Assembly: GCF_037042905.1 (NCBI RefSeq)
Contig: NC_087257.1
Coordinates: forward strand, 12,126,001 to 12,190,000
Reading direction: 5' to 3'
Source of the DNA: Lytechinus pictus
Taxonomy: Eukaryota; Echinodermata; Echinoidea; Temnopleuroida; Toxopneustidae
Length of the DNA stretch: 64,000 nt
Each line of letters opens with the position of its first letter. The stretch's first letter is position 1. Shown here in pieces: positions 31,638 to 42,600 of this stretch. The notes beneath the pieces are model-generated. The model searched no databases. It saw only the letters and a list, made by a program, of their open reading frames with translations, and was not told where the DNA came from. Both the position numbers and the translations under genes were made by a program.

Positions 31638-34600
31638 GTGAAAAATCATAAAGCTGATGACGACGATGATGCCGATACTGATGGTGATAATTTGTATCAT
31701 AAAGGCAAGAACGAAGGAGGCCAACCAAATAAAGACGGGAGAGTAGAAACGTGTGACAAGAGATTATCAAGACATCCACCCAAGGCCAATGATACGACAT
31801 GGCCAGCCAATTATAATGAAAATTCGAAGATCACAGATACACAATCGCTACACAGCAAAGTGAGGAGGAAAAGAGAAAAGAAATTATGGTCAAATAAAGA
31901 GAAGGAAAATCTTATGACTTGCTTCTACTTTGCGACTGATGTATCTCATAAAACTAGACATTACAGGAAGAGAATGAGAGAAACGTGGCTTGAAAATAAT
32001 GGTGATCCATCCGTTGGAGAGCAAGCTCTGGCAGACATGAAACAGAGTATCCTTCGTACTCAATATTTCAGCGAGATTGAATTAGAGAGAATAAAACAAA
32101 AGGCACACATACTTTGTAGAGAAGTCGATAATGCCGGTAATGACGAAACCAGCGACGATCATGGGGATGGTGATGACAAAAATGCCGGTCCTGACAATGC
32201 CAACGATGGCCATAGATATGCTGATGACAAGAATGCCGTCGATGGCGATGCCAACGGCGACCATGGTAATGACGATGACAACGAAAACCATGATGGTGAT
32301 GACAATAATGTCGGTGTTGATGATTTCAACGATGGCCATGGTGATGCTGACAACAATGATACCGGTGATGACGATACCAATGATGATCTCGGTGATGCTG
32401 AAGTCAATAATGCTGGCAAGCCTAATGACGATGCCAACGACGACCATGCTGAAGCTAATAACGATGAAGCAGATAATGACAATGTTGCTATAAACGATAA
32501 CCATGGCGATGTTGTGAACAATGACACAGCTGATGATGACTATGATGCCGATATTGATGGTAAGAATGTGTATCATAAAGGCAGGAACGAAGGAGGCCAA
32601 CCAAATAAAGACGGGAGAGTAGAAACGTGTGACAAGAGATTATCAAGACATCCACCCAAGGCCAATGATACGACATGGCCAGCCAATTATAATGAAAATT
32701 CGAAGATCACAGATACACAATCGCTACACAGCAAAGTGAGGAGGAAAAGAGAAAAGAAATTATGGTCAAATAAAGAGAAGGAAAATCTTATGACTTGCTT
32801 CTACTTTGCGACTGATGTATCTCATAAAACTAGACATTACAGGAAGAGAATGAGAGAAACGTGGCTTGAAAATAATGGTGATCCATCCGTTGGAGAGCAA
32901 GCTCTGGCAGACATGAAACAAAGTATCCTTCGTACTCAATATTTCAGCGAGATTGAATTAGAGAGAATAAAGCAAGAGGCACACATACTTTGTAGAGAAG
33001 TCAATAATGCCGGTAATGACGATACCATCGATGACCATGGGGATGCTAAGGACAGTGATCATGACAATGCCGGCACTGGTGATACCAATAATGGCCCTGA
33101 TGATAATGCCGATGTTGTTGATGCCAACGATGGCCATGGTGATAGTGATGACAAAAATGCCGATGATGATGTCATCAAGGACCATAATGATGCTAATGAC
33201 AAAAATACCGGTGATGATGATGCCTACGAGATCTATGGCCATTCTGACTACAATAGTGCCAATGGTGACGAAGCCAAAGTAGGAAAATCGATGATTCTAG
33301 ACACACAATCACTACACAACAAAGTGAGAAGAAAGGGAGAAAAGAAATTATGGTCAAATAAAGAGAAGGAAAATCTTATGACTTGCTTCTACTTTGCGAC
33401 TGATGTATCTCATAAAACTAGACATTACAGGAAGAGAATGAGAGAAACGTGGCTTGTAAATAATGGTGACCCATCAGTTGGAGAAGAAGGTCTAGTGGAC
33501 ATGAAACAAAGTATCATTAGTACTCAATACTTCAGCGACATTGAATTAGAGAGAATAAAGGAAAATGCCCAAAGTCTTTGTAGAGAACGAAAGCGTAATG
33601 CAACAAAGAATCAAGATGACAGGGGAAAACGAATAACAGATAAAGTAGACAAATTGCACGACACCAACACTGATAGAGAGAGATCGGGAAAAGGAGAAAA
33701 CTCGGTAATCACCAACAGTGAGAAGGTGAGAAATTCTATCCATGATGAAGGAAGTACAGTTTCTGGAAATACAGAGAATATATTTCTTGACGAGGGGATT
33801 ATATTCAACAATCAACAGGATGTTCGGACGCAGAGTGATAGGGGCTTACGAGATGGAGAACACAACCAAAGAATATCACAAGAACAACGTATGAATCGTC
33901 TTGATATGGACAGTGCTCAGAAGAAAAAAAAGAAAGATCACTACATCGCTCAATTTGGGGCGTGTTCCTTGTCTCTTCTACAAAAATTAGATGAAATCGA
34001 AACGGTAGACACACAGATTGAGGCCGAATACCAAAGAGGAGCACATTTCTTTCAGTACTGTGACACATCTGACAACAAGCCCGCTGGTGGAGAGGGAAAG
34101 GGATCAACGATGAACAGAAAAAAAAACAGCTCTTATAAGACTGGATTCTCTTCACATGTAGACATACACCAGCACTTGCAACAACCTAAAGTGAAATCTC
34201 GTACTCTTCGGGTTACAGCAATAGAAAAGGCTAAGAAAAGACAAGAAATTACTGAGACTGAACATGTTGACGATGTTGCCCATTTTCTATGCGGCGGAGA
34301 GCCTCACATTCAACAAGATAAAGAATGTGAAAGGAACGTATCGGGTAATATCAAATCATCTGTACCCGAGAGAGATGCGATTGTATCACAAGACTCGACA
34401 AATGAAGACAGAGATTCCGATCAACGGCTGTTATCAGCACTGAGGAGCAACTTTGAATATGTGAAGGGAATATCAATATCAGATAGACCACAAATTCCCA
34501 AGATCGACACAAGGTGCTGTACTACTAGGAGCGTGATCGACAAAGTAGATAAAATGCTTGAAAAGGTGCAATCTAGTCCTTCCAGTTTGTTGGAGATAAA

Positions 34601-36083
34601 CTGTCTTATCTGGGCAGGAGCAAAATCTGTAACAGAACATATGGGACTCAAGCTTCATTCATCAAACCACTCTACCAATCATAAGAAGAAGGCTCCTGAA
34701 TGGAAGAAAAGGCTACAAACTAAGATAGCAGAACTACATAAAGACGTGGCTCAACTCGGAGAAGTAGATAAGGGAAACATCAAATCCAATCGGATGAAGA
34801 GCAATGCCAAAAGACTTCAGAAGAAATATCGCATTGACGATAAGACCCGTACTAGGACAACTGTTATAGAAACGCTCAAAATGAAGATAAATGCTCTCAA
34901 ACACCGTGTTAAGAGATACACAAAGAGTAACAATTTCAAACGGCAGAATAAACTCTTCCATGGAAACAGAAAGAAATTCTTTCGTGAGCTGGATTCAAAG
35001 ATGACTGAGACGAAAGATGTTCCATCGGCAGATGATATGAAGAACTACTGGAAAGAGCTTTGGGATAATGATATCACTCACGAAGAAACTCCCTGGATTC
35101 AGTCGGAAGCAGACAAATGGTCCAATGTGCCAGCGCAGCAGCTAGTAGACCTGACCTTACCTGAACTACACAATATCATAAGGAACACTCATAACTGGAA
35201 AAGCCCTGGACCAGATGGTGTACAAAACTTCTGGATAAAGAGGTTTGGTAGCACCCATACTAATCTACTGAAAATCATCAATTACATTATCAGAGGGAAC
35301 AGGACTATTGAGAAATGGCTGCCAATTGGAAGGACCTATCTACTGTACAAAGGTAAAGACCCAAAACAACCTAAGAACTATCGTCCAATCACTTGCCTTA
35401 ATACTATGTATAAGCTGCTGACATCAACGCTTGCCATGCACATCGAACGACACATCGATGATCATGACATAATGGAGGTCACTCAGAAAGGTTGTCGGAA
35501 AGGAAAGAAGGGTTGTAAAGATCACCTAATGACAAACAAAGCAATAATCGGTAATGCTCGCCAAAGACAGACCAATCTATCCATGGCTTGGATAGACTAC
35601 AGGAAGGCATTTGACAGCGTACCACATAGTTGGATCATCAAAGTTCTAGAGATGTATCACATCAATCCACAAATAGTCAAGTGCATATCAGCAGGCATGA
35701 AACAATGGAGCACTACTCTTTCGCTTACGATAGGCACCCGTTCGATGACAGTGGAGGGGGTCCGAATCAAGAGAGGAATATTTCAAGGAGATTCCTTATC
35801 TCCTCTTTTATTCTGCTTAGCTCTAAATCCAATATGCTCTCTCTTACACGCTACGAGTTATGGCTACAGATACAAAGGGCAAGATGTATCTACGACAATA
35901 AACCATCTGATATATATGGATGATATCAAACTCTTTGCAAAAAATGACGATGAACTTCACAAGATGATAGCAGTAGTTAAACATTTCAGCGATGACATCA
36001 AGATGTCGTTTGGTATAGACAAGTGTGCCAAAGTTACACTTGTACGAGGGAGTAAATACAGGCGACATGTTTGTGCAAGATGA
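31638..36083 (+). CDS. Retrotransposon ORF: triplicated N-terminal module plus reverse transcriptase
   Basis: Open frame of 1481 codons. The first in-frame start-like codon is GTG at 31638, and the frame stays open upstream to the TAA junction, so the true N-terminus is missing. Residues about 68-163, 360-455 and 556-651 are three copies of one module (LWSNKEKENLMTCFYFATD, YRKRMRETW, a DPSVGE-containing segment, SEIELERIK). It is a tryptophan/basic pattern that I take as a Myb/SANT-like DNA-binding region. The copies are separated by Asp/Asn/Gly/Ala-rich minisatellite. A basic, Lys-rich linker follows. The reverse transcriptase begins near residue 1190 (KSPGPDGVQNFW) and ends just after YMDDIK (residue 1426). 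The frame stops early at 36083 because of a frameshift; the thumb and endonuclease continue in the next frame (36025-37425). Confidence 0.88.
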   Translation: MKNHKADDDDDADTDGDNLYHKGKNEGGQPNKDGRVETCDKRLSRHPPKANDTTWPANYNENSKITDTQSLHSKVRRKREKKLWSNKEKENLMTCFYFATDVSHKTRHYRKRMRETWLENNGDPSVGEQALADMKQSILRTQYFSEIELERIKQKAHILCREVDNAGNDETSDDHGDGDDKNAGPDNANDGHRYADDKNAVDGDANGDHGNDDDNENHDGDDNNVGVDDFNDGHGDADNNDTGDDDTNDDLGDAEVNNAGKPNDDANDDHAEANNDEADNDNVAINDNHGDVVNNDTADDDYDADIDGKNVYHKGRNEGGQPNKDGRVETCDKRLSRHPPKANDTTWPANYNENSKITDTQSLHSKVRRKREKKLWSNKEKENLMTCFYFATDVSHKTRHYRKRMRETWLENNGDPSVGEQALADMKQSILRTQYFSEIELERIKQEAHILCREVNNAGNDDTIDDHGDAKDSDHDNAGTGDTNNGPDDNADVVDANDGHGDSDDKNADDDVIKDHNDANDKNTGDDDAYEIYGHSDYNSANGDEAKVGKSMILDTQSLHNKVRRKGEKKLWSNKEKENLMTCFYFATDVSHKTRHYRKRMRETWLVNNGDPSVGEEGLVDMKQSIISTQYFSDIELERIKENAQSLCRERKRNATKNQDDRGKRITDKVDKLHDTNTDRERSGKGENSVITNSEKVRNSIHDEGSTVSGNTENIFLDEGIIFNNQQDVRTQSDRGLRDGEHNQRISQEQRMNRLDMDSAQKKKKKDHYIAQFGACSLSLLQKLDEIETVDTQIEAEYQRGAHFFQYCDTSDNKPAGGEGKGSTMNRKKNSSYKTGFSSHVDIHQHLQQPKVKSRTLRVTAIEKAKKRQEITETEHVDDVAHFLCGGEPHIQQDKECERNVSGNIKSSVPERDAIVSQDSTNEDRDSDQRLLSALRSNFEYVKGISISDRPQIPKIDTRCCTTRSVIDKVDKMLEKVQSSPSSLLEINCLIWAGAKSVTEHMGLKLHSSNHSTNHKKKAPEWKKRLQTKIAELHKDVAQLGEVDKGNIKSNRMKSNAKRLQKKYRIDDKTRTRTTVIETLKMKINALKHRVKRYTKSNNFKRQNKLFHGNRKKFFRELDSKMTETKDVPSADDMKNYWKELWDNDITHEETPWIQSEADKWSNVPAQQLVDLTLPELHNIIRNTHNWKSPGPDGVQNFWIKRFGSTHTNLLKIINYIIRGNRTIEKWLPIGRTYLLYKGKDPKQPKNYRPITCLNTMYKLLTSTLAMHIERHIDDHDIMEVTQKGCRKGKKGCKDHLMTNKAIIGNARQRQTNLSMAWIDYRKAFDSVPHSWIIKVLEMYHINPQIVKCISAGMKQWSTTLSLTIGTRSMTVEGVRIKRGIFQGDSLSPLLFCLALNPICSLLHATSYGYRYKGQDVSTTINHLIYMDDIKLFAKNDDELHKMIAVVKHFSDDIKMSFGIDKCAKVTLVRGSKYRRHVCAR

Positions 36084-37425
36084 GGAAACATCAATCAAGG
36101 AACTGACTAATGATTCGACATATAAATATCTAGGCATAGCTGAGAATGATGTCATTAGCCGTAACACAATGAAGGAGAAGGCAACATCAGAATACAAAAG
36201 AAGACTCAGGCTGATCCTCAAATCCGAACTGAATGCCAAAAATAAGATTGAAGCGATCAACACTCTAGCCATTCCTGTGCTTAGATACAGTTTTGGTATT
36301 GTTAACTGGAGACTAGCTGATATATGTGGCCTAGATGTTATGACCAGAAAGCAATTAACGATGCACAGATTACATCACCCAAAGGCCGCAATCGAAAGGT
36401 TGTACCTTCCCCGTGATCTTGGAGGAAGAGGTCTACAACAAATTGAGATGGTCTGGAATATGGAAGCAACGAACCTCGCCAACTACCTATCCAATCCACC
36501 TGATATACTGACGAGTATATCCCTCGATTATGATAATTGTCAAGCAATATACTCCATTAACAAGCAAGCATCTATCTTATTGGCACAACATCGACTGACA
36601 CTACCCTACGGTGAAAAAGAGAAGGCAAGACTTAAATGCTCTTTTCACAAGAAACTTCAAGAGCAACTTAAATCCAAGCGACTTCATGGCCACCATGAAA
36701 AACAGACGCATCGGGAGTTCGTAGACCAGAAAGACACCCATCAATGGCTTAAGTCGGCGGGACTAAGAGGTGAAACTGAAGGGTTCGTCTATGCTATTCA
36801 GGACCAGGTGGTGAGGACCCGTGCCTACGAAAAATCTATCCTCAGAACAGACACAGACGACACTTGCAGGATGTGTGGAAAAGAGACCGAAACAATCATG
36901 CATTTGGTATCAGCATGTTCGACCCTTGCTGGAACTGAGTACATCACAAGACACGACAATATTGCCAAACTTATCCATTGGCAACTACTGAAGGATCGCG
37001 GTAAAATGACTTGTGATCACGCTTGGGAACATCAGCCACAAACGATCACCACGATCAATAACAGCACCATATATTGGAACTGTGGCATACTAACGGATAG
37101 AACCATCAACTGCAACAAGCCGGACATCATCGTCAGAGACAACAACGTAGTAAATATCATTGAGGTCTCTGTTCCCCACGATATCAACATTGCTGTAAAG
37201 GAAAGAGACAAACGGCTCAAGTATCAAGACCTAAGGATTGAGATCGAGAGGATGTGGAACGTGAAAGCAGAGGTCACACCAGTCATCATTGGTCACTCAG
37301 GAATGGTGAAGAAGGGAATGGAAGCCTGCATAACCAAGATCTCTCCTCACCTTCGGATGTACGACATTCAGAAGGCAGCTATCTTGGGTACAACCAGATT
37401 GATAAGAAAGACTCTCGGACATTAG
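36025..37425 (+). CDS. Retrotransposon ORF continuation: thumb, CCHC finger and PD-D/E endonuclease
   Basis: This frame overlaps the end of the reverse transcriptase frame by 59 nt and continues the same protein; the methionine at its start is probably incidental. It opens with the conserved TYKYLGI segment, then SELNAKNKIEAINTLAIP, PRDLGGRGL, CRMCGKETETIMHLVSAC (zinc finger), KPDIIVRDN and IIEVSVPHD (endonuclease metal site, PD-x-D/E), and ends with a normal stop. Apart from the frameshift no stop codons interrupt it, so the element was active not very long ago. In related elements the whole is usually one polypeptide. Confidence 0.85.
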   Translation: MPKLHLYEGVNTGDMFVQDEETSIKELTNDSTYKYLGIAENDVISRNTMKEKATSEYKRRLRLILKSELNAKNKIEAINTLAIPVLRYSFGIVNWRLADICGLDVMTRKQLTMHRLHHPKAAIERLYLPRDLGGRGLQQIEMVWNMEATNLANYLSNPPDILTSISLDYDNCQAIYSINKQASILLAQHRLTLPYGEKEKARLKCSFHKKLQEQLKSKRLHGHHEKQTHREFVDQKDTHQWLKSAGLRGETEGFVYAIQDQVVRTRAYEKSILRTDTDDTCRMCGKETETIMHLVSACSTLAGTEYITRHDNIAKLIHWQLLKDRGKMTCDHAWEHQPQTITTINNSTIYWNCGILTDRTINCNKPDIIVRDNNVVNIIEVSVPHDINIAVKERDKRLKYQDLRIEIERMWNVKAEVTPVIIGHSGMVKKGMEACITKISPHLRMYDIQKAAILGTTRLIRKTLGH

Positions 37426-37521
37426 TAGTGTAAAGTTCCTAGTTGCACTTGAAATTACTTGGTGCTTTTTGTTAGAGCAAAGTTATTCAAGAAAAAAATA
37501 CGGACTTGATCCTGTTTAGAG

Positions 37522-37528
<7 letters not shown>

Positions 37529-37554
<26 letters not shown>

Positions 37555-38575
37555 AAATAAAAAATAATACTAATACAAATAATAATGCTAATACTAATAG
37601 GTTCCTTTTATCTCGCATTTCAAGACAAGGTAAATTCACACTGCGCTTTACATGAAACAAACTTCTTTAAACATTTCAAACTTATGTCTTCATGCATCAA
37701 TCAACATACTTTAAATGAATACAAAACAAAGTGCATCTTAAATAAAACAAAAATAAATAAATAGTTAACAATACAGAAAAGATGTAGCTGCTGCAAGCTT
37801 AACAACAAACTAATGTATACCAGTCAGTCCTGATATCAGTATTAGTGTAACAATAGTCATATAGTGGGAGCATGAAGTTGAACAATTCATGATTATACAT
37901 AATTATATATGTTTGTTTGAATAATACTTGTTATAAAGATAGTAGTATGGTACTCTCTGTCACGAATTATTATGTATACTGTTGTATCACATTCATTTTC
38001 TATTCTGTTTTAGATTGCGCTGATGCATTTTGCACACAATGTATAATGCCTATAACACGAGTGGGCCAGACCACACATGTATTTCAATAAAAACCGACTT
38101 GAGAAAATAACGTGTATATAAATATATAAATAAATAAATAAATAAATGCATATAATGTATATATATATGTATAAATATCATATACCTGTAATATAATATG
38201 ATATAAACTAATAAATAAATAAATAAATATAATACATATCATATATGAGAAGGTATTGCTAGTACTCGGTTCGTGCCTGAAAAGTAGTCTCGATGAAAAG
38301 AAAAAAGTTGTTGCTTCATTCCCATACCAAAAACAGCTTGATTAACAGTTGCTAATCAGATAATAGAGACATGCGGTAAGTTGGTAAACTTACTTAAGGA
38401 GCATTCATGGCTCAACAAACAAACATATCGGTCTCTTAGTCAGTTTTACTTTTGTAGTCTTGCAAATTTGTGTCTTAGAAACCAAATATCTTGCGCCTCT
38501 TTTCGTTCCTGCCCAGTAAATACTTGTAAGATTTTTTTTTTACCGTCTGAATTGGCTTTCACCGTGTGAATGCGG
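37529..38575. other. AT-rich intergenic DNA with TAAATAAA microsatellite
   Basis: AATAAT repeats continue to about 37590. TAAATAAATAAATAAA runs occur near 38128-38146 and 38212-38230. No coding signal. Confidence 0.6.
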
Positions 38576-38609
38576 CTAATAACAATAAACACAATTACAA
38601 TAATGATGA

Positions 38610-38700
38610 GGATTATTATTATCATCATCATAATTATTATTATTATTAATATTATAATTGTTATCATTATTATTATTACTATTATTATCATCATTATGAC
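38610..38700. repeat. (ATT/ATC)n trinucleotide repeat
   Basis: Imperfect ATTATTATTATCATC array. Confidence 0.85.
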
Positions 38701-38719
38701 GTATTAAGTAACCAAATAT

Positions 38720-39215
38720 CATTCCCCAAAACCTGGGGGGGTGATTGTACATGCCATCCCCCCCACCTTGTGAGGTGGGGGATGCATCCCCCTCAACCCC
38801 CCCGTTGTCTACGCCCCTGCTCGTGGGAGACAATGTTATTACTTATTTAAGATAGGACCCACTGTCGGATCCGGGGGGGGGGGCAAATCCTGCTCGTGCC
38901 CCCCCCCCCTCCCTTGAAAGCCATAATCAAAATTTGTAATGTAAATGTGCCGTTTTTACCGTGTCCCCCCCCCCCCCCCTCCTCCTTTGAAAGTGACGAC
39001 CTTTTTTTTTTGGGGGGGGGGCTTATTAAATATTCCGCAGACAAAATGATCTTCAATTTCAGGTGAAAACCTTTTTTTTTTTGGGGGGGGGTCAAATTTT
39101 CCGCGTACGAGATGACCTTTAAGTTTAGGTGAAAACTTTCTTTTTTTAACTTGTCAAATTTTCATTAGGAAAATGTGCCCCCCCCCCCCTTTCCGAAAAT
39201 CTTGGACAAGGACCA
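38720..39215. mobile_element. Remnants of hAT-like elements with long G/C tracts
   Basis: GTTGTCTACGCCCCTG at about 38802-38817 looks like a hAT right end. CGGATCCGGGGGG near 38866 and repeated blocks (AAAACCTTTTTTTTTTTGGGGG, about 39000 and 39066) follow. Long homopolymer tracts make the exact bases uncertain. Confidence 0.45.
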
Positions 39216-39644
39216 TTCTTATTTGGTGATCCCTCTATTAGTTACCCATATTAGTTCCTAAGTTTAAGTTTAATTCCCTAACCTACTCATTACTACCCCG
39301 CCGGCACGATACCTCCTTGCGATCTTATGAGACAGAGATTGATGCCTATTGGGGCCTGTCGAGGGACCAAAGGTCGGAAATGTTCACAGACTTATATTGT
39401 GAAGCGGCTCAAGATAAGATGAACAAACACGACAATAAACAACAAATTACAAATAATTGCGACAGCTCAAACGAAGTAAACGTATTTCATTGAAATATAC
39501 GCATCACAACACGTATGTGTCGCCAAAATCTACATTTAGAGGTCCGTGGTTTCACTGCAGGCGCCAAAGGTCATACCATACAGCAAAGGGATAAGGAGCT
39601 ACACCTAGCTCGGTCTCTCGTTTTTGGAATTAGAACTGTATACG

Positions 39645-42600
39645 ATGGAAGACGCACAGACAAACGGAATGGCGAGAGAAAATGGTCAAGATATAGTTCT
39701 GTCTGAGTCGAGAACGAGGTTTAATGAGCACAAGGGTATTGTCTTGCCTTCTCATGCTCTGCCAGAGGTGATCGAAGACCTCCAGTCGTTCAAATTTCGA
39801 CCAGACGATATATTGGTCGTGACGTCTCCAAAATCAGGTGAGTCTCATTTTTTGGCGCCATCTCCAGTTCCAGGGTATCGTTTCGTGAAGACGTGTTTAA
39901 CCCAGCGCACACTATGTGGTCCGATGAGACGCGATTTTTTGATAAATCGCATTTTGCACTAAATTTTGAAAGTTCCAAGAAGTAAAATAATTTCAGTTGA
40001 AGCTCGCCATAATGTTCGGAATAATAAAAGCATAAGTTTGTTTTGCGGCAAGCCCTGTGGTCGGAGTGAAGTCCAAAAGTCGCAGCCGATGATGACGTCA
40101 TTACGATTAATTTTGGATTTGGTTTTATTTCCAGAGGGACACTCAGAATAGGTTGAATTTTGATTTTAGTAGTCTTACCACCATTTCTGAACTCTGAACG
40201 CTAAGATTGTATTGGTTAGAATGTTGATATCAAATGTTATTGCAATTTCTTTGAATTTCGGTTCGCAACAAATCGCATAGTGTGCGCCGGGCTTTATAAT
40301 AACTACTGCTCAATTTGTGTTCAGAATCAAAAGCCGAAAACTGGGTCTGTCGATGTCACAGTCCGTTCCGAATAAACTGTGACCAGGAATATGGTCGGAT
40401 GTGACCATTTCTGCATGGGTCTGGATTAGTCTTGAGGACGCAATGATGATGACTTTTAAAATAATGATATATACTTCTTCATGATGAAGTATATATCATT
40501 ATTTTAAAAGTCATCATCATTGCGCCCTCAAGACTATGTCTGGATCCCGTTTCATAAAAATCACTATTATGGTAACTTTGCCATCCAATGGTAACTGCCA
40601 TGGTAACGCTGATCAACAGCCAATAAAAATCAAGGATTCTATGCAGTGGCGTAGCTACGGAAGGGGGGCCTGGGGGGGGGGGCACGTGCCCCCCCCCTGA
40701 GATTTGGTGTGCCCCCCCCCAGGTGCCCCCCCTGAAAAAAAATGGCAGAGCAAAAAAAAAGGGAGAAAGAAGAAAAGAAAAAAGGAAAAGAAGAAGAAAG
40801 ACAGAAGAAAAAAAAGAAGAGGAAAATAAGAGAAGGAAGACGAGTGAATGAAATAATGTGAAGGGAAGACTTGGAGAAAAAAAAATCCTTCATGTTACTA
40901 TATAAAATTTTGCTTGCGCTTCGCGCCAGAATTGCCTGTTCGATGAGATTCATATCTTGCTCAATAGGCTGATATGGAGCAAGTTTTGAAGTCAATATAC
41001 AAAACATATTTTAGCTCGGACATCGAGCTTTCATTATTATTTTTTCATTTACAAATTTCAGTGCTCTGTAAAATGTCCGTTTTATGGTCTACATATCAGC
41101 ATTTTAAGCTCACGCTGCGTGGTCACATTGTTTGATTTGCCAAGTTCATATTGTCTACGTGTCCCGGCTACGTGTATTCCATAATGTTCCATTAAACAAA
41201 TGTATTCAGAATGCCCAGATTCTAGGTCTAAATCTAAAACATGCGCGATAGCCTGCAAGTTCTTTATTTAAAATGTACTTAAATTATCCAGTTTCACATC
41301 AAAATATCAATAATTGTCTGCTCACGCTTCACGATCGCATTATTAATGATACCCAATTAACTATATCCTATTTATGATTTACAAAATATGAATAGAGTGT
41401 CCCGCTTTTAGGTCTAAAATCTCAATTTTCTTCCTCTCGCGCTTCGCGCTCGCATCAATTGTTTAGTTACATACCTATCCCATTTATTAATACAAAAAGT
41501 GCTTAGAATCACCATTTTTTTAGGTCGGAATGTCAAAAAAAATTTGCTCGCACTTCGCGCTCGCATTATTGAAATATATACCGTCTTCCTTAACAGGTCC
41601 CTTTTCGATAATGCTAGAACGGTTAATAAATATTTCTGCTAACGCTTGGCGTTCGCAGTAACCATCTAGTTACATACGAATCTTGTTCAGGATCACACAT
41701 AACATTGCCCAGAATATCAAATTTTCAGGACAAAATACATGAAAGTTTTTTTTTTAAAATCGCTCGCGCTTCGCGCTCGCACTTTTTATAAGGCTTATGA
41801 GATTATTTCATGTTTATGTTGTTTTATAAGAATAAAACTGAGAAGTGACTGATCGGGGAAAATATAGGTGAAGATAATTTCGGTCCCCGTCCCCTATTGG
41901 CGAAAGTCGGATCCGCCCTTGTGACACATACACACACACCGGAAAAAATGTTGCCCCCCCCCCCTGAAAAAGCAAGGACCCCCCAGTGCCCCCCAGGAAA
42001 AAAATCCTAGCTACGCCACTGATTCTATGCAAGTTAACATTGGATGGCAAAGTGACCATATTATGGTAACTTTTATGCAACGGGCCCAGATCTGAGTTTT
42101 CCATGTCACAACGGATCTTATTCCGGGTGATTTTTTTTTTTACAGGGAATGGGGTTTGCCCCCAAAGGCCCGAATTCTCGAAGAGTGGCTAACTTACCCA
42201 TGGGCTAAATCGCGTCATTTGACGTCATATGGCCCACCGGGCTAAATTTTGCATTTCCCGAAGCTCGGCTAAGTTAGCACGGGCTAACTTCTCGGCAAAT
42301 TCGCGTCATTTGACGTCACAAATTTAGCCTGCTCTTAGCCCCGGCCCAAATCGGTGGGCTAAGTTAGCCACCCTTCAAGAATTCGGGCCAAAGGGCTAGG
42401 ATTATAATAAAGAGGAATATCAACATTACGATTTTTTAATAAAAATTTATATTAATGTGGTATGAGCTGACTCAGGGGCGGATCCAGGATTTTCCAAAAG
42501 GAGGGCACATTTTCCCGAGAAAAAAATTGACAAGCAAAAAAAAAAATTCACTGGGCATTTTTACATTACAAATTTAATTGTGCCTCTCAAGGGGGGCATG

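Larger units (their letters stand above)
31239..37528 (+). mobile_element. Non-LTR retrotransposon, R4/Dong-like, with restriction-like endonuclease
   Basis: Contains a LINE reverse transcriptase (KSPGPDG fingers, RPIT, FDSVPH, GIFQGDSLSP, catalytic YMDD at 35913-35924). Downstream is a C-x2-C-x7-H-x4-C finger (36864-36917), then KPD with EV about 14 residues on (37117-37165), the restriction-like endonuclease signature of the R2/R4/NeSL groups. TAA repeats flank both sides; Dong elements are known for TAA targets. The left junction falls inside an internal repeat unit, so the element is 5'-truncated or starts in a repeat. The 3' UTR (37426-37510) is short and ends in AAT repeats. One frameshift near 36045-36060 breaks the main frame, so this copy is probably inactive. 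The clade assignment rests on motif memory and needs a phylogeny. Confidence 0.88.

Noticed and set aside
31146..31724. 192-codon minus-strand hydrophobic frame (Ile/Val-rich)
   Set aside because: Antisense shadow of the Asp/Asn-rich minisatellite of the retrotransposon.
39624..39644. Upstream in-frame start of SULT-B
   Set aside because: The codon there is TTG. The ATG at 39645 is the plausible start.
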